Assembly: GCA_015066175.1 (NCBI GenBank)
Contig: SVOW01000011.1
Coordinates: 1 to 64,000 of the forward strand
Source: Oscillospiraceae bacterium
Lineage (GTDB): Bacteria; Bacillota; Clostridia; Oscillospirales; Acutalibacteraceae
Direction: 5' to 3'
Length of the DNA: 64,000 nt
Of the stretch, positions 42,531-49,946 are shown piece after piece (within the stretch, counting starts at the first letter, position 1; each line of letters starts with the position of its first letter). A program made the translations under genes and the position numbers. The notes under the pieces were generated by a model. It ran no database searches and was not told the DNA's origin. It saw only the letters and a list, made by a program, of their open reading frames with translations.

Positions 42531-42890
42531 ATGATAAAGAAAATGCCTACCCATTGCGGTGATGATACATGTTCGTCCTGTGTCGTTGCTGGCGATTATA
42601 TATTTTTAGCACACCATGCGGGAGGACAGGATGTTTATGATATCGTACATCAGACACATGCTGTTCTTGAAAATATGGCTGAAACTCTTGCTACAGTCGG
42701 AGCAACGCTTGACGATTTGGTGCAGATAAATTTTTACATTAAAAATGCAGATGATTTTCGCAAAGGTGCTGATGTGTTCAGAGAATATTTTAAAAACGGT
42801 GCACCTGCGAGAATGACAGTTGTTACTGAATTTGTTAACGATAGATGCCTTTGTCAGATGGATGGTATCGCCTATAAACCGATAATATAA
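42531..42890 (+). CDS. RidA/YjgF-family protein
   Basis: A 119-residue trimeric-type protein of the RidA family (enamine/imine deaminase or related): VVAGDYIFLAHHAGGQDVYDIVHQTHAVLENMAETLATVGATLDDLVQINFYI. The end, MTVVTEFVNDRCLCQMDGIAY, takes the place of the usual RxxxxVxxLPxxxxVEIE motif, but the catalytic Arg is not clear, so it may be a non-canonical member. It starts 10 bases after the SOS membrane protein, with AAGGTGA in between, and so is probably SOS-induced too. Confidence 0.82.
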   Translation: MIKKMPTHCGDDTCSSCVVAGDYIFLAHHAGGQDVYDIVHQTHAVLENMAETLATVGATLDDLVQINFYIKNADDFRKGADVFREYFKNGAPARMTVVTEFVNDRCLCQMDGIAYKPII

Positions 42891-42900
42891 AATAGTTTTG

Positions 42901-42930
42901 AACGGGCAGTGAAGAACTGCCCGTTTTTTA
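42901..42930 (+). terminator. Terminator of the SOS operon
   Basis: AACGGGCAGT (42901-42910) and ACTGCCCGTT (42916-42925) followed by TTTTTT. Confidence 0.9.
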
Positions 42931-42978
42931 TACGCAAATCCGATTACCGTTTTTGTTGAATTATTCCCGTATGAGATA

Positions 42979-43014
42979 TAAAAATAACCTCGGCGGAAGC
43001 TGAGGTTATTTTTA
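42979..43014. terminator. Second terminator, probably for the minus-strand gene
   Basis: AAAAATAACCTC and GAGGTTATTTTT (43002-43013) form an A/T-flanked stem; works in both directions. Confidence 0.8.
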
Positions 43015-43042
43015 TATCATTTTAACTGACGGTATTAAATTT

Positions 43043-43261
43043 TTAAAGTTTAAAATCATCAAAAGTATATTCGGGCAGGGAGGGCATCATTTTTGGTTGA
43101 CGGCGCAGGGGATCGTATTTGAATTTACGGCATTTGTAATCAGGCTGTAAAATCCCCTTTTTGCTGCAGAGAATCATATCGCTGTCGGCAGCTTTCTGCC
43201 CATGGGCGCAGATTGCACAGCAAAAATCTTCTTTAGTTACTGTCATCTGTTTTTTATCCAT
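43043..43261 (-). CDS. Small cysteine-rich protein
   Basis: A 72-residue protein with CCAICAHGQKAADSDMILCSKKGILQPDYKCRKFKYDPL: a set of cysteines (about 14, 15, 18, 32, 44) that could bind zinc or an iron-sulfur cluster. The end is proline- and tyrosine-containing. AAAAGGAGTG precedes the ATG. It starts 28 bases after ylbJ ends on the same strand. Not recognised by name; similar small 'CxxC..C..C' proteins are common in Clostridia. Confidence 0.65.
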   Translation of the reverse strand: MDKKQMTVTKEDFCCAICAHGQKAADSDMILCSKKGILQPDYKCRKFKYDPLRRQPKMMPSLPEYTFDDFKL

Positions 43262-43289
43262 ACGTGCTCACTCCTTTTACACTATTCTA

Positions 43290-44360
43290 TCACACTTTTT
43301 TGCTTGTATCAAGATCCAGAATGAAAATTGCACACATCAGTATAAGTCCTGCAGCTGCAGGTGCACTGACAGCGAAGATTTTTGTAATCGTTTCTGTTCC
43401 TGAAGAAAAAACGGAAACTGCGCACGGAAATATTTTTAAAAGGAGATGGCAAATGACTGAAGACAGCATTGCGTGGAGGATTCTTGAACAGAAAAAATAT
43501 TTTGCTTTGAGTCCTATTCTGAGTATATAGGGAAAAACCTGACAGTGAACACAAAGTCCGCTCCAACCGAGAATGGCGGCAAGCACAACGGGACTTTCCT
43601 TGTTTGCAAGCTCTGCACAGCCTGTGGAAACTTCAAAAAAAGCTTTTAGCGAGAGAATAAATTTTTCGTTGCCGCCGCTGTAAGAAATGATGTTTATCAG
43701 GCAGGAAAAAAGAATAATCCAGGCGCATATTGAAAACATTGATTTTGAGGCATTGTAAACGGAAGAAACAAGTGATTGTGAGATGCTGACACTGCGGGTG
43801 CTTTTTTTAGTTACAGGCATATTTTCTGCCAGAATAAAGCGTGACAGAAATGCGATTATTAACGAAGACAGTGAAAGTGAAACAAAAAGGATAACACCGG
43901 CACGAAAAGATGAAAGCATCATTGTGCCTACTGCACCTATAACAAAAGCAGGACCTGCATTTACTGAACTCAGAGCGATTCTTCTGGCCTCGCTCTGAGT
44001 GATTTTATTTTTTGAATATAATTCTGATGCCATACTGCAGCCTACAGGAAAGCCTGCAAAAAGCGAAAAGAAAATTGTACACCCACAGATGCCTGAGCAT
44101 CTGAAAATTTTTCTGAATATTCTGTCTGTTTTTTCTCCTGCAAAATCTGTAATACCGCTTGATAAAATAAACGATGAAAGCACAAGAAAAGGGAAAAGAG
44201 ACGGCACCATTGTTTCTGCACAAAGCCTTAATCCGCGACGGACGCCGTCAGCACAATTCTGCGGAAAAACAAGCAGCAAACCTGACGCGATTATACACAG
44301 ACTTATGCAGAAAATAATTTTTGTGTTCTCGTTTATCTTATATCTTTTCAATTCAATCAC
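43290..44360 (-). CDS. ylbJ: YlbJ-like sporulation integral membrane protein
   Basis: A 356-residue polytopic membrane protein with nucleoside-recognition (gate) domains: ETMVPSLFPFLVLSSFILSSG near the N-terminus, LFAGFPVGCSMASELY, and SSVNAGPAFVIGAVGTMML. This matches YlbJ, required for endospore formation in Bacillus. Start as given is GTG at 44360, which overlaps the AAGGGTG; a TTG at 44351 is an alternative better spaced start. It is divergent from yqfC, another sporulation gene. Confidence 0.82.
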   Translation of the reverse strand: MIELKRYKINENTKIIFCISLCIIASGLLLVFPQNCADGVRRGLRLCAETMVPSLFPFLVLSSFILSSGITDFAGEKTDRIFRKIFRCSGICGCTIFFSLFAGFPVGCSMASELYSKNKITQSEARRIALSSVNAGPAFVIGAVGTMMLSSFRAGVILFVSLSLSSLIIAFLSRFILAENMPVTKKSTRSVSISQSLVSSVYNASKSMFSICAWIILFSCLINIISYSGGNEKFILSLKAFFEVSTGCAELANKESPVVLAAILGWSGLCVHCQVFPYILRIGLKAKYFFCSRILHAMLSSVICHLLLKIFPCAVSVFSSGTETITKIFAVSAPAAAGLILMCAIFILDLDTSKKV

Positions 44361-44437
44361 CCTTATAAATATATGATGTGTATGTAATTTTTAATGATAG
44401 AAAAACATAATATTATCAGGAAAGGGATTGATGATTT

Positions 44438-44722
44438 ATGGGTGGAAAGTCTTACGGAAGAATGAATTTAACGGAGAAAATAAGCGAAGAATTGGGAATA
44501 CCTAAAACAGTAGTTTCCGGGTTTAATCGCATTGAGCTTTCAGGAAACAAAGAAGCTGTGATTAACGATTGTGCAGGAATTCTTGAATACAGCGGTGAAA
44601 GAATAAAAATAAATATGGGAAAAAACACAATTCTTTTTTCAGGCTGCGATTTGTGCATGAAAGAATACGGCTCCTGTCAGGCACGAATCACAGGTACGAT
44701 TGCATATATAGAATTCGGGTGA
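44438..44722 (+). CDS. yqfC: Sporulation protein YqfC
   Basis: A 94-residue YabP/YqfC family protein (LGIPKTVVSGFNRIELSGNKEAVINDCAGILEYSGERIKINMG). In Bacillus the yqfC-yqfD pair is made in the mother cell under SigE and supports spore development. First gene of the long yqfC-mutS2 cluster, 7 bases before yqfD. Confidence 0.92.
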   Translation: MGGKSYGRMNLTEKISEELGIPKTVVSGFNRIELSGNKEAVINDCAGILEYSGERIKINMGKNTILFSGCDLCMKEYGSCQARITGTIAYIEFG

Positions 44723-44729
44723 GGGGAAT

Positions 44730-45932
44730 ATGATTTTTCAACGTTTTCAGGATTATATAAAGGGGTTTGTTGAATTCAGCGCAAGGGGAGGTTTCCCTGA
44801 AAGATTCATAAATCTATGCTCATCAAACAATATTGAAATTAAAAATGTCAGAATGTATAAGGAAACAATAAGTGCAACATGCAACATAAAAGCATACAGA
44901 AAAATAAGACATACGGCAAAAAAGGCAGGCATGAGAGTAAGGCTTATAAAAAAGCATGGGCTACCGTTTCTGATTTATAAAAAACGAAAAAGAATCGGAG
45001 TTATTCCGGGACTTGCGTTTTTGGTGGCAATGACATATTTTCTCTCTGGTTATATCTGGACAATTAAAGTAAACGGTAACGAGAATATTCCTGATGAAGA
45101 GATTATTCCTATCTTTGAATCACTTGGTGTGAAAACAGGAATCAGAAAAGGAGATATAAACACAAAAGACATTGCTCGCAAAGCTCTTACAGAAACTGAT
45201 AAACTTATGTGGGCGGCAGTGAATGCGGACGCCTGCAAAATTACGATTGAGGTTAAAGAAAGAGTTGCCGGTGAAACTGAAACAGAAGATAAAACTCCTT
45301 CTAATATTATTGCCGCAGAATCAGGACAAATTATACTTATTGAAAATTTTCTCGGCACTCCTCTTGCAGAAGTGGGAAGTGCAGTTGAGAAAGGCGATAT
45401 AATTGTAAGCGGTGCAGTGATAAACAAAGATGAATCTGTAAATTTCTATAATGCACAGGCAAATGTTTATGCGAGGACTAAAAAAATTCATACAACTTTT
45501 ATTCCTGCAACGTGCAAAATGAGAGTGTATGAAAAGTTGAGAAAAAAATATTTCATCAGTTTTTTCGGCGTTACATTCTGTATAAGTCTGCCTGTTAAAA
45601 GTGATGGAGAATATACTTTTTCTTCAGGTGAAGATTTTCTGAAATCGGGCAAAGATAAATTACCTGCAGGCATTATAACAGAGAGATATGCCTTTTATGA
45701 ATTGAAGAATGTAAAGCCTGATGAAAATTGTGCACGGCTTTTATGTGCCGAAAAACATTTCAGGGAAACAGATAGAATGCTTGATGAAGCAGAGATTGAA
45801 AAATCAACAACAAAAATGCAGAAAGATAAAACAGGTTATACTATAGAATCTGTTTTTGAATGTGTTGAAAATATAGGGGAAAATAAAAAAATGGATATTA
45901 TTCTGGAAAACAACGAAAACGGAGCATATTAA
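44730..45932 (+). CDS. yqfD: Sporulation protein YqfD
   Basis: A 400-residue membrane protein with one clear helix (about 92-110, IPGLAFLVAMTYFLSGYIW) and a large outside part with POTRA-like features (VNGNENIPDEEIIPIFESLGVKTGIRKGDI) typical of YqfD. It acts in spore formation together with YqfC. Full length compared with Bacillus YqfD (about 400 residues). GTGAGGGG precedes the ATG. Confidence 0.93.
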   Translation: MIFQRFQDYIKGFVEFSARGGFPERFINLCSSNNIEIKNVRMYKETISATCNIKAYRKIRHTAKKAGMRVRLIKKHGLPFLIYKKRKRIGVIPGLAFLVAMTYFLSGYIWTIKVNGNENIPDEEIIPIFESLGVKTGIRKGDINTKDIARKALTETDKLMWAAVNADACKITIEVKERVAGETETEDKTPSNIIAAESGQIILIENFLGTPLAEVGSAVEKGDIIVSGAVINKDESVNFYNAQANVYARTKKIHTTFIPATCKMRVYEKLRKKYFISFFGVTFCISLPVKSDGEYTFSSGEDFLKSGKDKLPAGIITERYAFYELKNVKPDENCARLLCAEKHFRETDRMLDEAEIEKSTTKMQKDKTGYTIESVFECVENIGENKKMDIILENNENGAY

Positions 45933-46053
45933 ATAAAAGAATTGAAAATTTTTAGAAAAAATTCACAGAAAATAGTGACACGGAAAAAAGTAAATGATAT
46001 AATAAATATAATTATAACTATAAATATGCTTTCGGGCATTGGAGGTAAAATTT

Positions 46054-47031
46054 TTGTACGAGCAGATCATTAATGTTGACAGAATGGAGCAGGCAGTAAG
46101 TCTGTTCGGAAGTTTTGATGAAAATATTAAAATGATTGAAAAGGAGTTTTCTGTTTCTGTTATAAGCAGAGGAAGTGAACTGAAAGTAACCGGTGAGGCT
46201 GAAAATGTTTCACGTGCTTCAAAAGCAATTCAGGGTTTGCTTACTCTTATCAACAAAGGAGAAACATTATCAGAACAGAATGTGAGATATGTTATTTCCC
46301 TCGTTGGTGAGGGCGCAGAGGACAAGCTTGAAAGCATGTCTTCAGATTGCATATGCATTTCTGCAAAAGGTAAACCTATAAAACCGAAAACTCTCGGGCA
46401 GAAAAGATATACTCAGGCAATAAGGGATAATACGATCGTTTTCGGTGTTGGTCCTGCCGGTACAGGTAAAACTTATCTCGCAGTTGCAATGGCTGTTACT
46501 GCTTTCAGACAAAAGCAGATAAACAGAATTATTTTAACGCGTCCTGCAGTTGAAGCGGGCGAAAAATTAGGTTTTCTGCCCGGTGACCTGCAGCAGAAAG
46601 TTGACCCTTATTTAAGACCTTTGTATGACGCACTTTTTGATATGTTAGGTGCAGAAAGTTTTCAGAAATATCAGGAAAGAGGCAGCATTGAAGTTGCACC
46701 TCTTGCATATATGCGAGGCAGAACACTTGACGACAGCTTTATTATCCTTGACGAAGCACAGAACACAACACGTGAGCAGATGAAAATGTTTCTGACACGT
46801 CTCGGCTTCAATTCAAAAATGGTAATCACAGGCGACGTAACACAAGTGGATTTGCCTGACGGTAAAAAATCAGGTCTTGTGGAAGTAATTAAAATTCTTA
46901 AAAATATCGACGATATAGATACAGTAAGATTCAGTGAAAAAGACGTTGTAAGACATCGCCTTGTTCAGGATATTGTCAAGGCTTATGAAAAAAATGAACA
47001 GAGAAATAATCAGGAAGGATGGAAAAAATGA
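46054..47031 (+). CDS. phoH: PhoH-like ATPase
   Basis: A 325-residue P-loop ATPase (PhoH/YbeZ), linked to RNA metabolism with YbeY. A small KH-like N-terminal part precedes the Walker A motif VGPAGTGKTYLAVAMAV and the Walker B FIILDEAQNTT. A TTG start at 46054 is chosen because GGAGG (46041-46045) lies 8 bases before it; an in-frame TTG at 46039 overlaps that site. A possible promoter with TATAAT lies near 45996-46001. It overlaps ybeY by 4 bases. Confidence 0.95.
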   Translation: MYEQIINVDRMEQAVSLFGSFDENIKMIEKEFSVSVISRGSELKVTGEAENVSRASKAIQGLLTLINKGETLSEQNVRYVISLVGEGAEDKLESMSSDCICISAKGKPIKPKTLGQKRYTQAIRDNTIVFGVGPAGTGKTYLAVAMAVTAFRQKQINRIILTRPAVEAGEKLGFLPGDLQQKVDPYLRPLYDALFDMLGAESFQKYQERGSIEVAPLAYMRGRTLDDSFIILDEAQNTTREQMKMFLTRLGFNSKMVITGDVTQVDLPDGKKSGLVEVIKILKNIDDIDTVRFSEKDVVRHRLVQDIVKAYEKNEQRNNQEGWKK

Positions 47032-47540
47032 AAGAGAGAGGAAAAGTAAAAGTTATCATCAGCAATGACCAGAAGGTGCATAAATTTCCCACGGGAATTC
47101 ATCTGCTTGTAAGACAGTGCTGTATTGCTGTGCTTACAATGGAAAATATGCTCTCTCCTGCTGAGGTGAGCGTGAGATTTGTTGATAATGAAGAAATTCA
47201 CAGACTCAACAAACAATACCGCGACGTTGACCGTCCCACAGACGTGCTTTCTTTCCCGTTAGGAATTGACGGCGTGTATGATATAAATAACGACACAGGT
47301 GCACAGATGCTTGGCGATATTGTGATTTCCCTTGAAAAAGCAATGGAGCAGGCAGAAGCATACGGACATTCTCTGAGAAGGGAAGTTGCTTTCCTTACAG
47401 TCCATTCAATGCTCCACCTTTTAGGATATGACCATGAAAACGGCGGAATTGAAGCTGTACATATGAGAGAAAAGGAAGAAACAGTTTTAACTCAGCTTGG
47501 TCTTAAGAGAAACGGCAGTTATTACATGGGTGATGAGTAA
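47028..47540 (+). CDS. ybeY: Endoribonuclease YbeY
   Basis: A 170-residue metal-dependent RNase used in 16S rRNA maturation and ribosome quality control. Motifs are VDRPTDVLSFPL and the zinc-binding HSMLHLLGYDHE. The ATG at 47028 gives the ATGA overlap with phoH; an in-frame ATG at 47019 sits too close to AGGAAGG. Confidence 0.95.
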   Translation: MKERGKVKVIISNDQKVHKFPTGIHLLVRQCCIAVLTMENMLSPAEVSVRFVDNEEIHRLNKQYRDVDRPTDVLSFPLGIDGVYDINNDTGAQMLGDIVISLEKAMEQAEAYGHSLRREVAFLTVHSMLHLLGYDHENGGIEAVHMREKEETVLTQLGLKRNGSYYMGDE

Positions 47541-47545
47541 GAAAG

Positions 47546-48013
47546 ATGAAAGGTTTGCTTAAAAGTTTTGTTTACGCAGGTAATGGTATTTTGTGGTGCC
47601 TGAAAAACGAGAGAAATATGAGGGCTCATTTTTCTCTCTGCGTTTACATGTACGCTTATCTGTTGTGCTACGATTTCTTTGTCGTTTCAAAAACTCAATG
47701 GGCAATAATTTTACTTGTGAATGCCCTTGTGTTCAGCCTTGAAATTGTAAACACCGCAGTTGAAAAAGCAGTTGATATGGTAACGGTCGAAAAACATCCT
47801 CTTGCAAAAATTTCAAAAGATGCTGCTGCAGGAGCAGTGCTTGTTAGTGCAATTTTTGCAGTTGTTATCGGCATAGTTATTCTTTATCAGCCACAGGCTT
47901 TCAGCGCAATGTTTCAGTACTATAAAGAAAATATTTATATGCTGTTTATTCTGGCAGCAAGCCTTGTTGTGACTTTTGCATTCGTTTTAAAAGGTATACC
48001 AGCTAAAAAATAA
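47546..48013 (+). CDS. dgkA: Diacylglycerol/undecaprenol kinase family protein
   Basis: A 155-residue membrane kinase of the DgkA family, which in Gram-positives phosphorylates undecaprenol. Features are the N-terminal FVYAGNGILWCLKNERNMRAHF and the signature VNTAVEKAVDMVT, with KISKDAAAGAVLV. Four hydrophobic helices, one more than the minimal enzyme. It follows ybeY by 5 bases, the normal Firmicutes order. Confidence 0.93.
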   Translation: MKGLLKSFVYAGNGILWCLKNERNMRAHFSLCVYMYAYLLCYDFFVVSKTQWAIILLVNALVFSLEIVNTAVEKAVDMVTVEKHPLAKISKDAAAGAVLVSAIFAVVIGIVILYQPQAFSAMFQYYKENIYMLFILAASLVVTFAFVLKGIPAKK

Positions 48014-48055
48014 AATTCAGCCGTATTCAATACGGCTTTTTTCGAGGTAAAATGT

Positions 48056-48952
48056 ATGAACACAAAAACAGCTTTTATTGCTATAGTAGGATGTCCGAAT
48101 GTTGGCAAATCTTCAATTCTTAACAAAATGTTGGGGCAGAAAATTGCCATTGTTTCCAATAAACCACAGACCACAAGAACAAAAATTGTGGGTGTGTTGA
48201 CACAGAATGAAACTCAACTTGTGTTTACTGATACACCCGGTTTTCACAGACCTCACAATAAATTAGGTGAAAAAATGGTAAAAGCAGTAAGCGACAGCAT
48301 TTCCGGCGTCGATGCCTGCCTTTTTGTTGTTGAACCTAAAGGTGAAATGCGTCCTGCAGAACTTGAACTTATTGAAAAATTCAAGAAAGAAAAAATGCCA
48401 GTAATTCTTGCGATAAATAAAGTTGATACACTTGCTGACAAAACTGAACTTATGTCAAGAATTATGGAATTGTCACAGCTTTATAACTTTGAATCAGTTG
48501 TGCCCGTTTCTGCACAGAACGGAGCAAATATAAAAGAACTTATTGATGAATTAAAAGGTCTCGCTTTTGAATCGATTCACTTTTTCCCCGATGACACTCT
48601 TACAGACCAGCCTGAAAGAGTTATTGCTGCAGAAATTATCAGAGAAAAAATTCTCCGCAGAATGAATAAAGAAGTGCCCCACGGCATTGCAGTCAGCGTT
48701 GAAAAAATGCGTGAAAGACCGAATTCTGATCTGCTCGATATTGAAGCCATAATTTATTGCGAAAAAGAATCACACAAAGGTATGGTTATCGGCAAAAAAG
48801 GCGAAACTCTTAAAACAATTTCAACAAGAGCAAGAGAAGATATGGAAAAATTCTTTGATTGCAGAATCAATCTTCAGTGCTGGGTTAAAGTTAAAGAGGA
48901 CTGGAGAAACAGGGAAGGACTTATACACAACTTCGGCTTAGATAATGAATAA
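48056..48952 (+). CDS. era: GTPase Era
   Basis: A 298-residue GTPase for 16S rRNA/30S subunit assembly. GTPase motifs are IVGCPNVGKSSILN, TDTPGFH and INKVD; the C-terminal KH domain shows IEAIIYCEKESHKGMVIGKKGETLK. Full length. Confidence 0.98.
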   Translation: MNTKTAFIAIVGCPNVGKSSILNKMLGQKIAIVSNKPQTTRTKIVGVLTQNETQLVFTDTPGFHRPHNKLGEKMVKAVSDSISGVDACLFVVEPKGEMRPAELELIEKFKKEKMPVILAINKVDTLADKTELMSRIMELSQLYNFESVVPVSAQNGANIKELIDELKGLAFESIHFFPDDTLTDQPERVIAAEIIREKILRRMNKEVPHGIAVSVEKMRERPNSDLLDIEAIIYCEKESHKGMVIGKKGETLKTISTRAREDMEKFFDCRINLQCWVKVKEDWRNREGLIHNFGLDNE

Positions 48953-49090
48953 AATTAACGTATAGCAGCGGAATATGTCATTAATTTTTTGCCGTAAAAT
49001 TTTATGATAGACTCAAACTGCACAGCATTGAAAAAATTTCCGTGAATTTTTTTCTTTTTACTGCAAACCTTATTTTCAGGAGGCGGTAGA

Positions 49091-49240
49091 ATGAAAAAAG
49101 CAGATTTGCTCTGGGACAAGTTTATGTTAAGCGGAAAAGTTGAAGACTACATTAATTTCTGTAATGCACAGAAGGGAAAGGAAAAAACTGATGAATCTGA
49201 ACACAGAAGGTCTGATAATCAGAGAAAAGAGTACAGGTGA
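49091..49240 (+). CDS. YqzL-like small protein overlapping recO
   Basis: A 49-codon gene starting MKKADLLWDKFMLSGKVEDY, with AGGAGGCGG seven bases before the ATG. The pattern W-x2-F-x3-G-x(I/V)-x2-Y and its place between era and recO match the YqzL family of unknown function. Its last 50 bases overlap the first codons of recO in another frame, so the two are translationally linked. The 48953-49090 gap holds no other feature. Confidence 0.7.
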   Translation: MKKADLLWDKFMLSGKVEDYINFCNAQKGKEKTDESEHRRSDNQRKEYR

Positions 49241-49919
49241 ACAGAATAAATCAGTGACCGTTCTTACGCGTGATTACGGCATTATAAGAGCTTACGTTTA
49301 CGGCGCAAAAAAAATAGGTTCACGCACAGGCGCGGCAACTCAGCTTTTTGCTTTTTCCGAATTGGGGATTGCTGAGCGTAAAGGCTCTTACATAATTGAA
49401 GCGGCAAAACCGAAAGAGGTTTTTTTTGAACTGAGATACGACGTTAAAAAAATTGCACTTGCCCAATATTTTGCTGAACTTTCCGAGCATCTTGCTCCCG
49501 TTGGTGAAAATGCAGAGGAATACCTCAGGCTTATTCTTAATTCGCTTATGTTTCTTATGCAATCAAAACGTGATGAGAAGCTTATCAAATCTGTTTTTGA
49601 ACTTGCAATACTTTCAATGAGTGGTTATATGCCGAATATTGTGGCCTGTGAAGAATGTGCGAAATACGAAGATGAATTTATGTCTTTTGATATTCACAGC
49701 GGAAATATTTATTGCAGTTCGTGCAGTAAAGTGGGGTTTAAGGTGCCTATGAGTGTGATTTCAGCTATAAGACATATAGTTTTATCTGACAGACAGAAGA
49801 TTTTTAATTTTACACTTAATGAATCAAGCCTTGATGCTCTTGCAGAGCTTTCTGAAAGATATACCTTAGCTATTCTTCAGCGAAAATTCAGGACACTTGA
49901 TTTTTACCATATGATATGA
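49191..49919 (+). CDS. recO: DNA repair protein RecO
   Basis: A 242-residue recombination mediator of the RecFOR path: N-terminal OB fold (NTEGLIIREKSTGEQNKSVTVLTRDYGIIRAYVYGAKK), then helical part with a zinc finger (ACEECAKYEDEFMSFDIHSGNIYCSSC). The ATG at 49191 follows AAAGGAAAA and aligns with the family start; the longer frame to 49140 lies within the upstream small gene. Confidence 0.94.
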   Translation: MNLNTEGLIIREKSTGEQNKSVTVLTRDYGIIRAYVYGAKKIGSRTGAATQLFAFSELGIAERKGSYIIEAAKPKEVFFELRYDVKKIALAQYFAELSEHLAPVGENAEEYLRLILNSLMFLMQSKRDEKLIKSVFELAILSMSGYMPNIVACEECAKYEDEFMSFDIHSGNIYCSSCSKVGFKVPMSVISAIRHIVLSDRQKIFNFTLNESSLDALAELSERYTLAILQRKFRTLDFYHMI

Positions 49920-49946
49920 AATTACGAAAGGTAGGGAGTGATATAA

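Noticed and set aside
47019-47030. ATG at 47019 as the start of ybeY
   Set aside because: It lies directly after AGGAAGG with no spacing; the ATG at 47028 gives the ATGA overlap with phoH.
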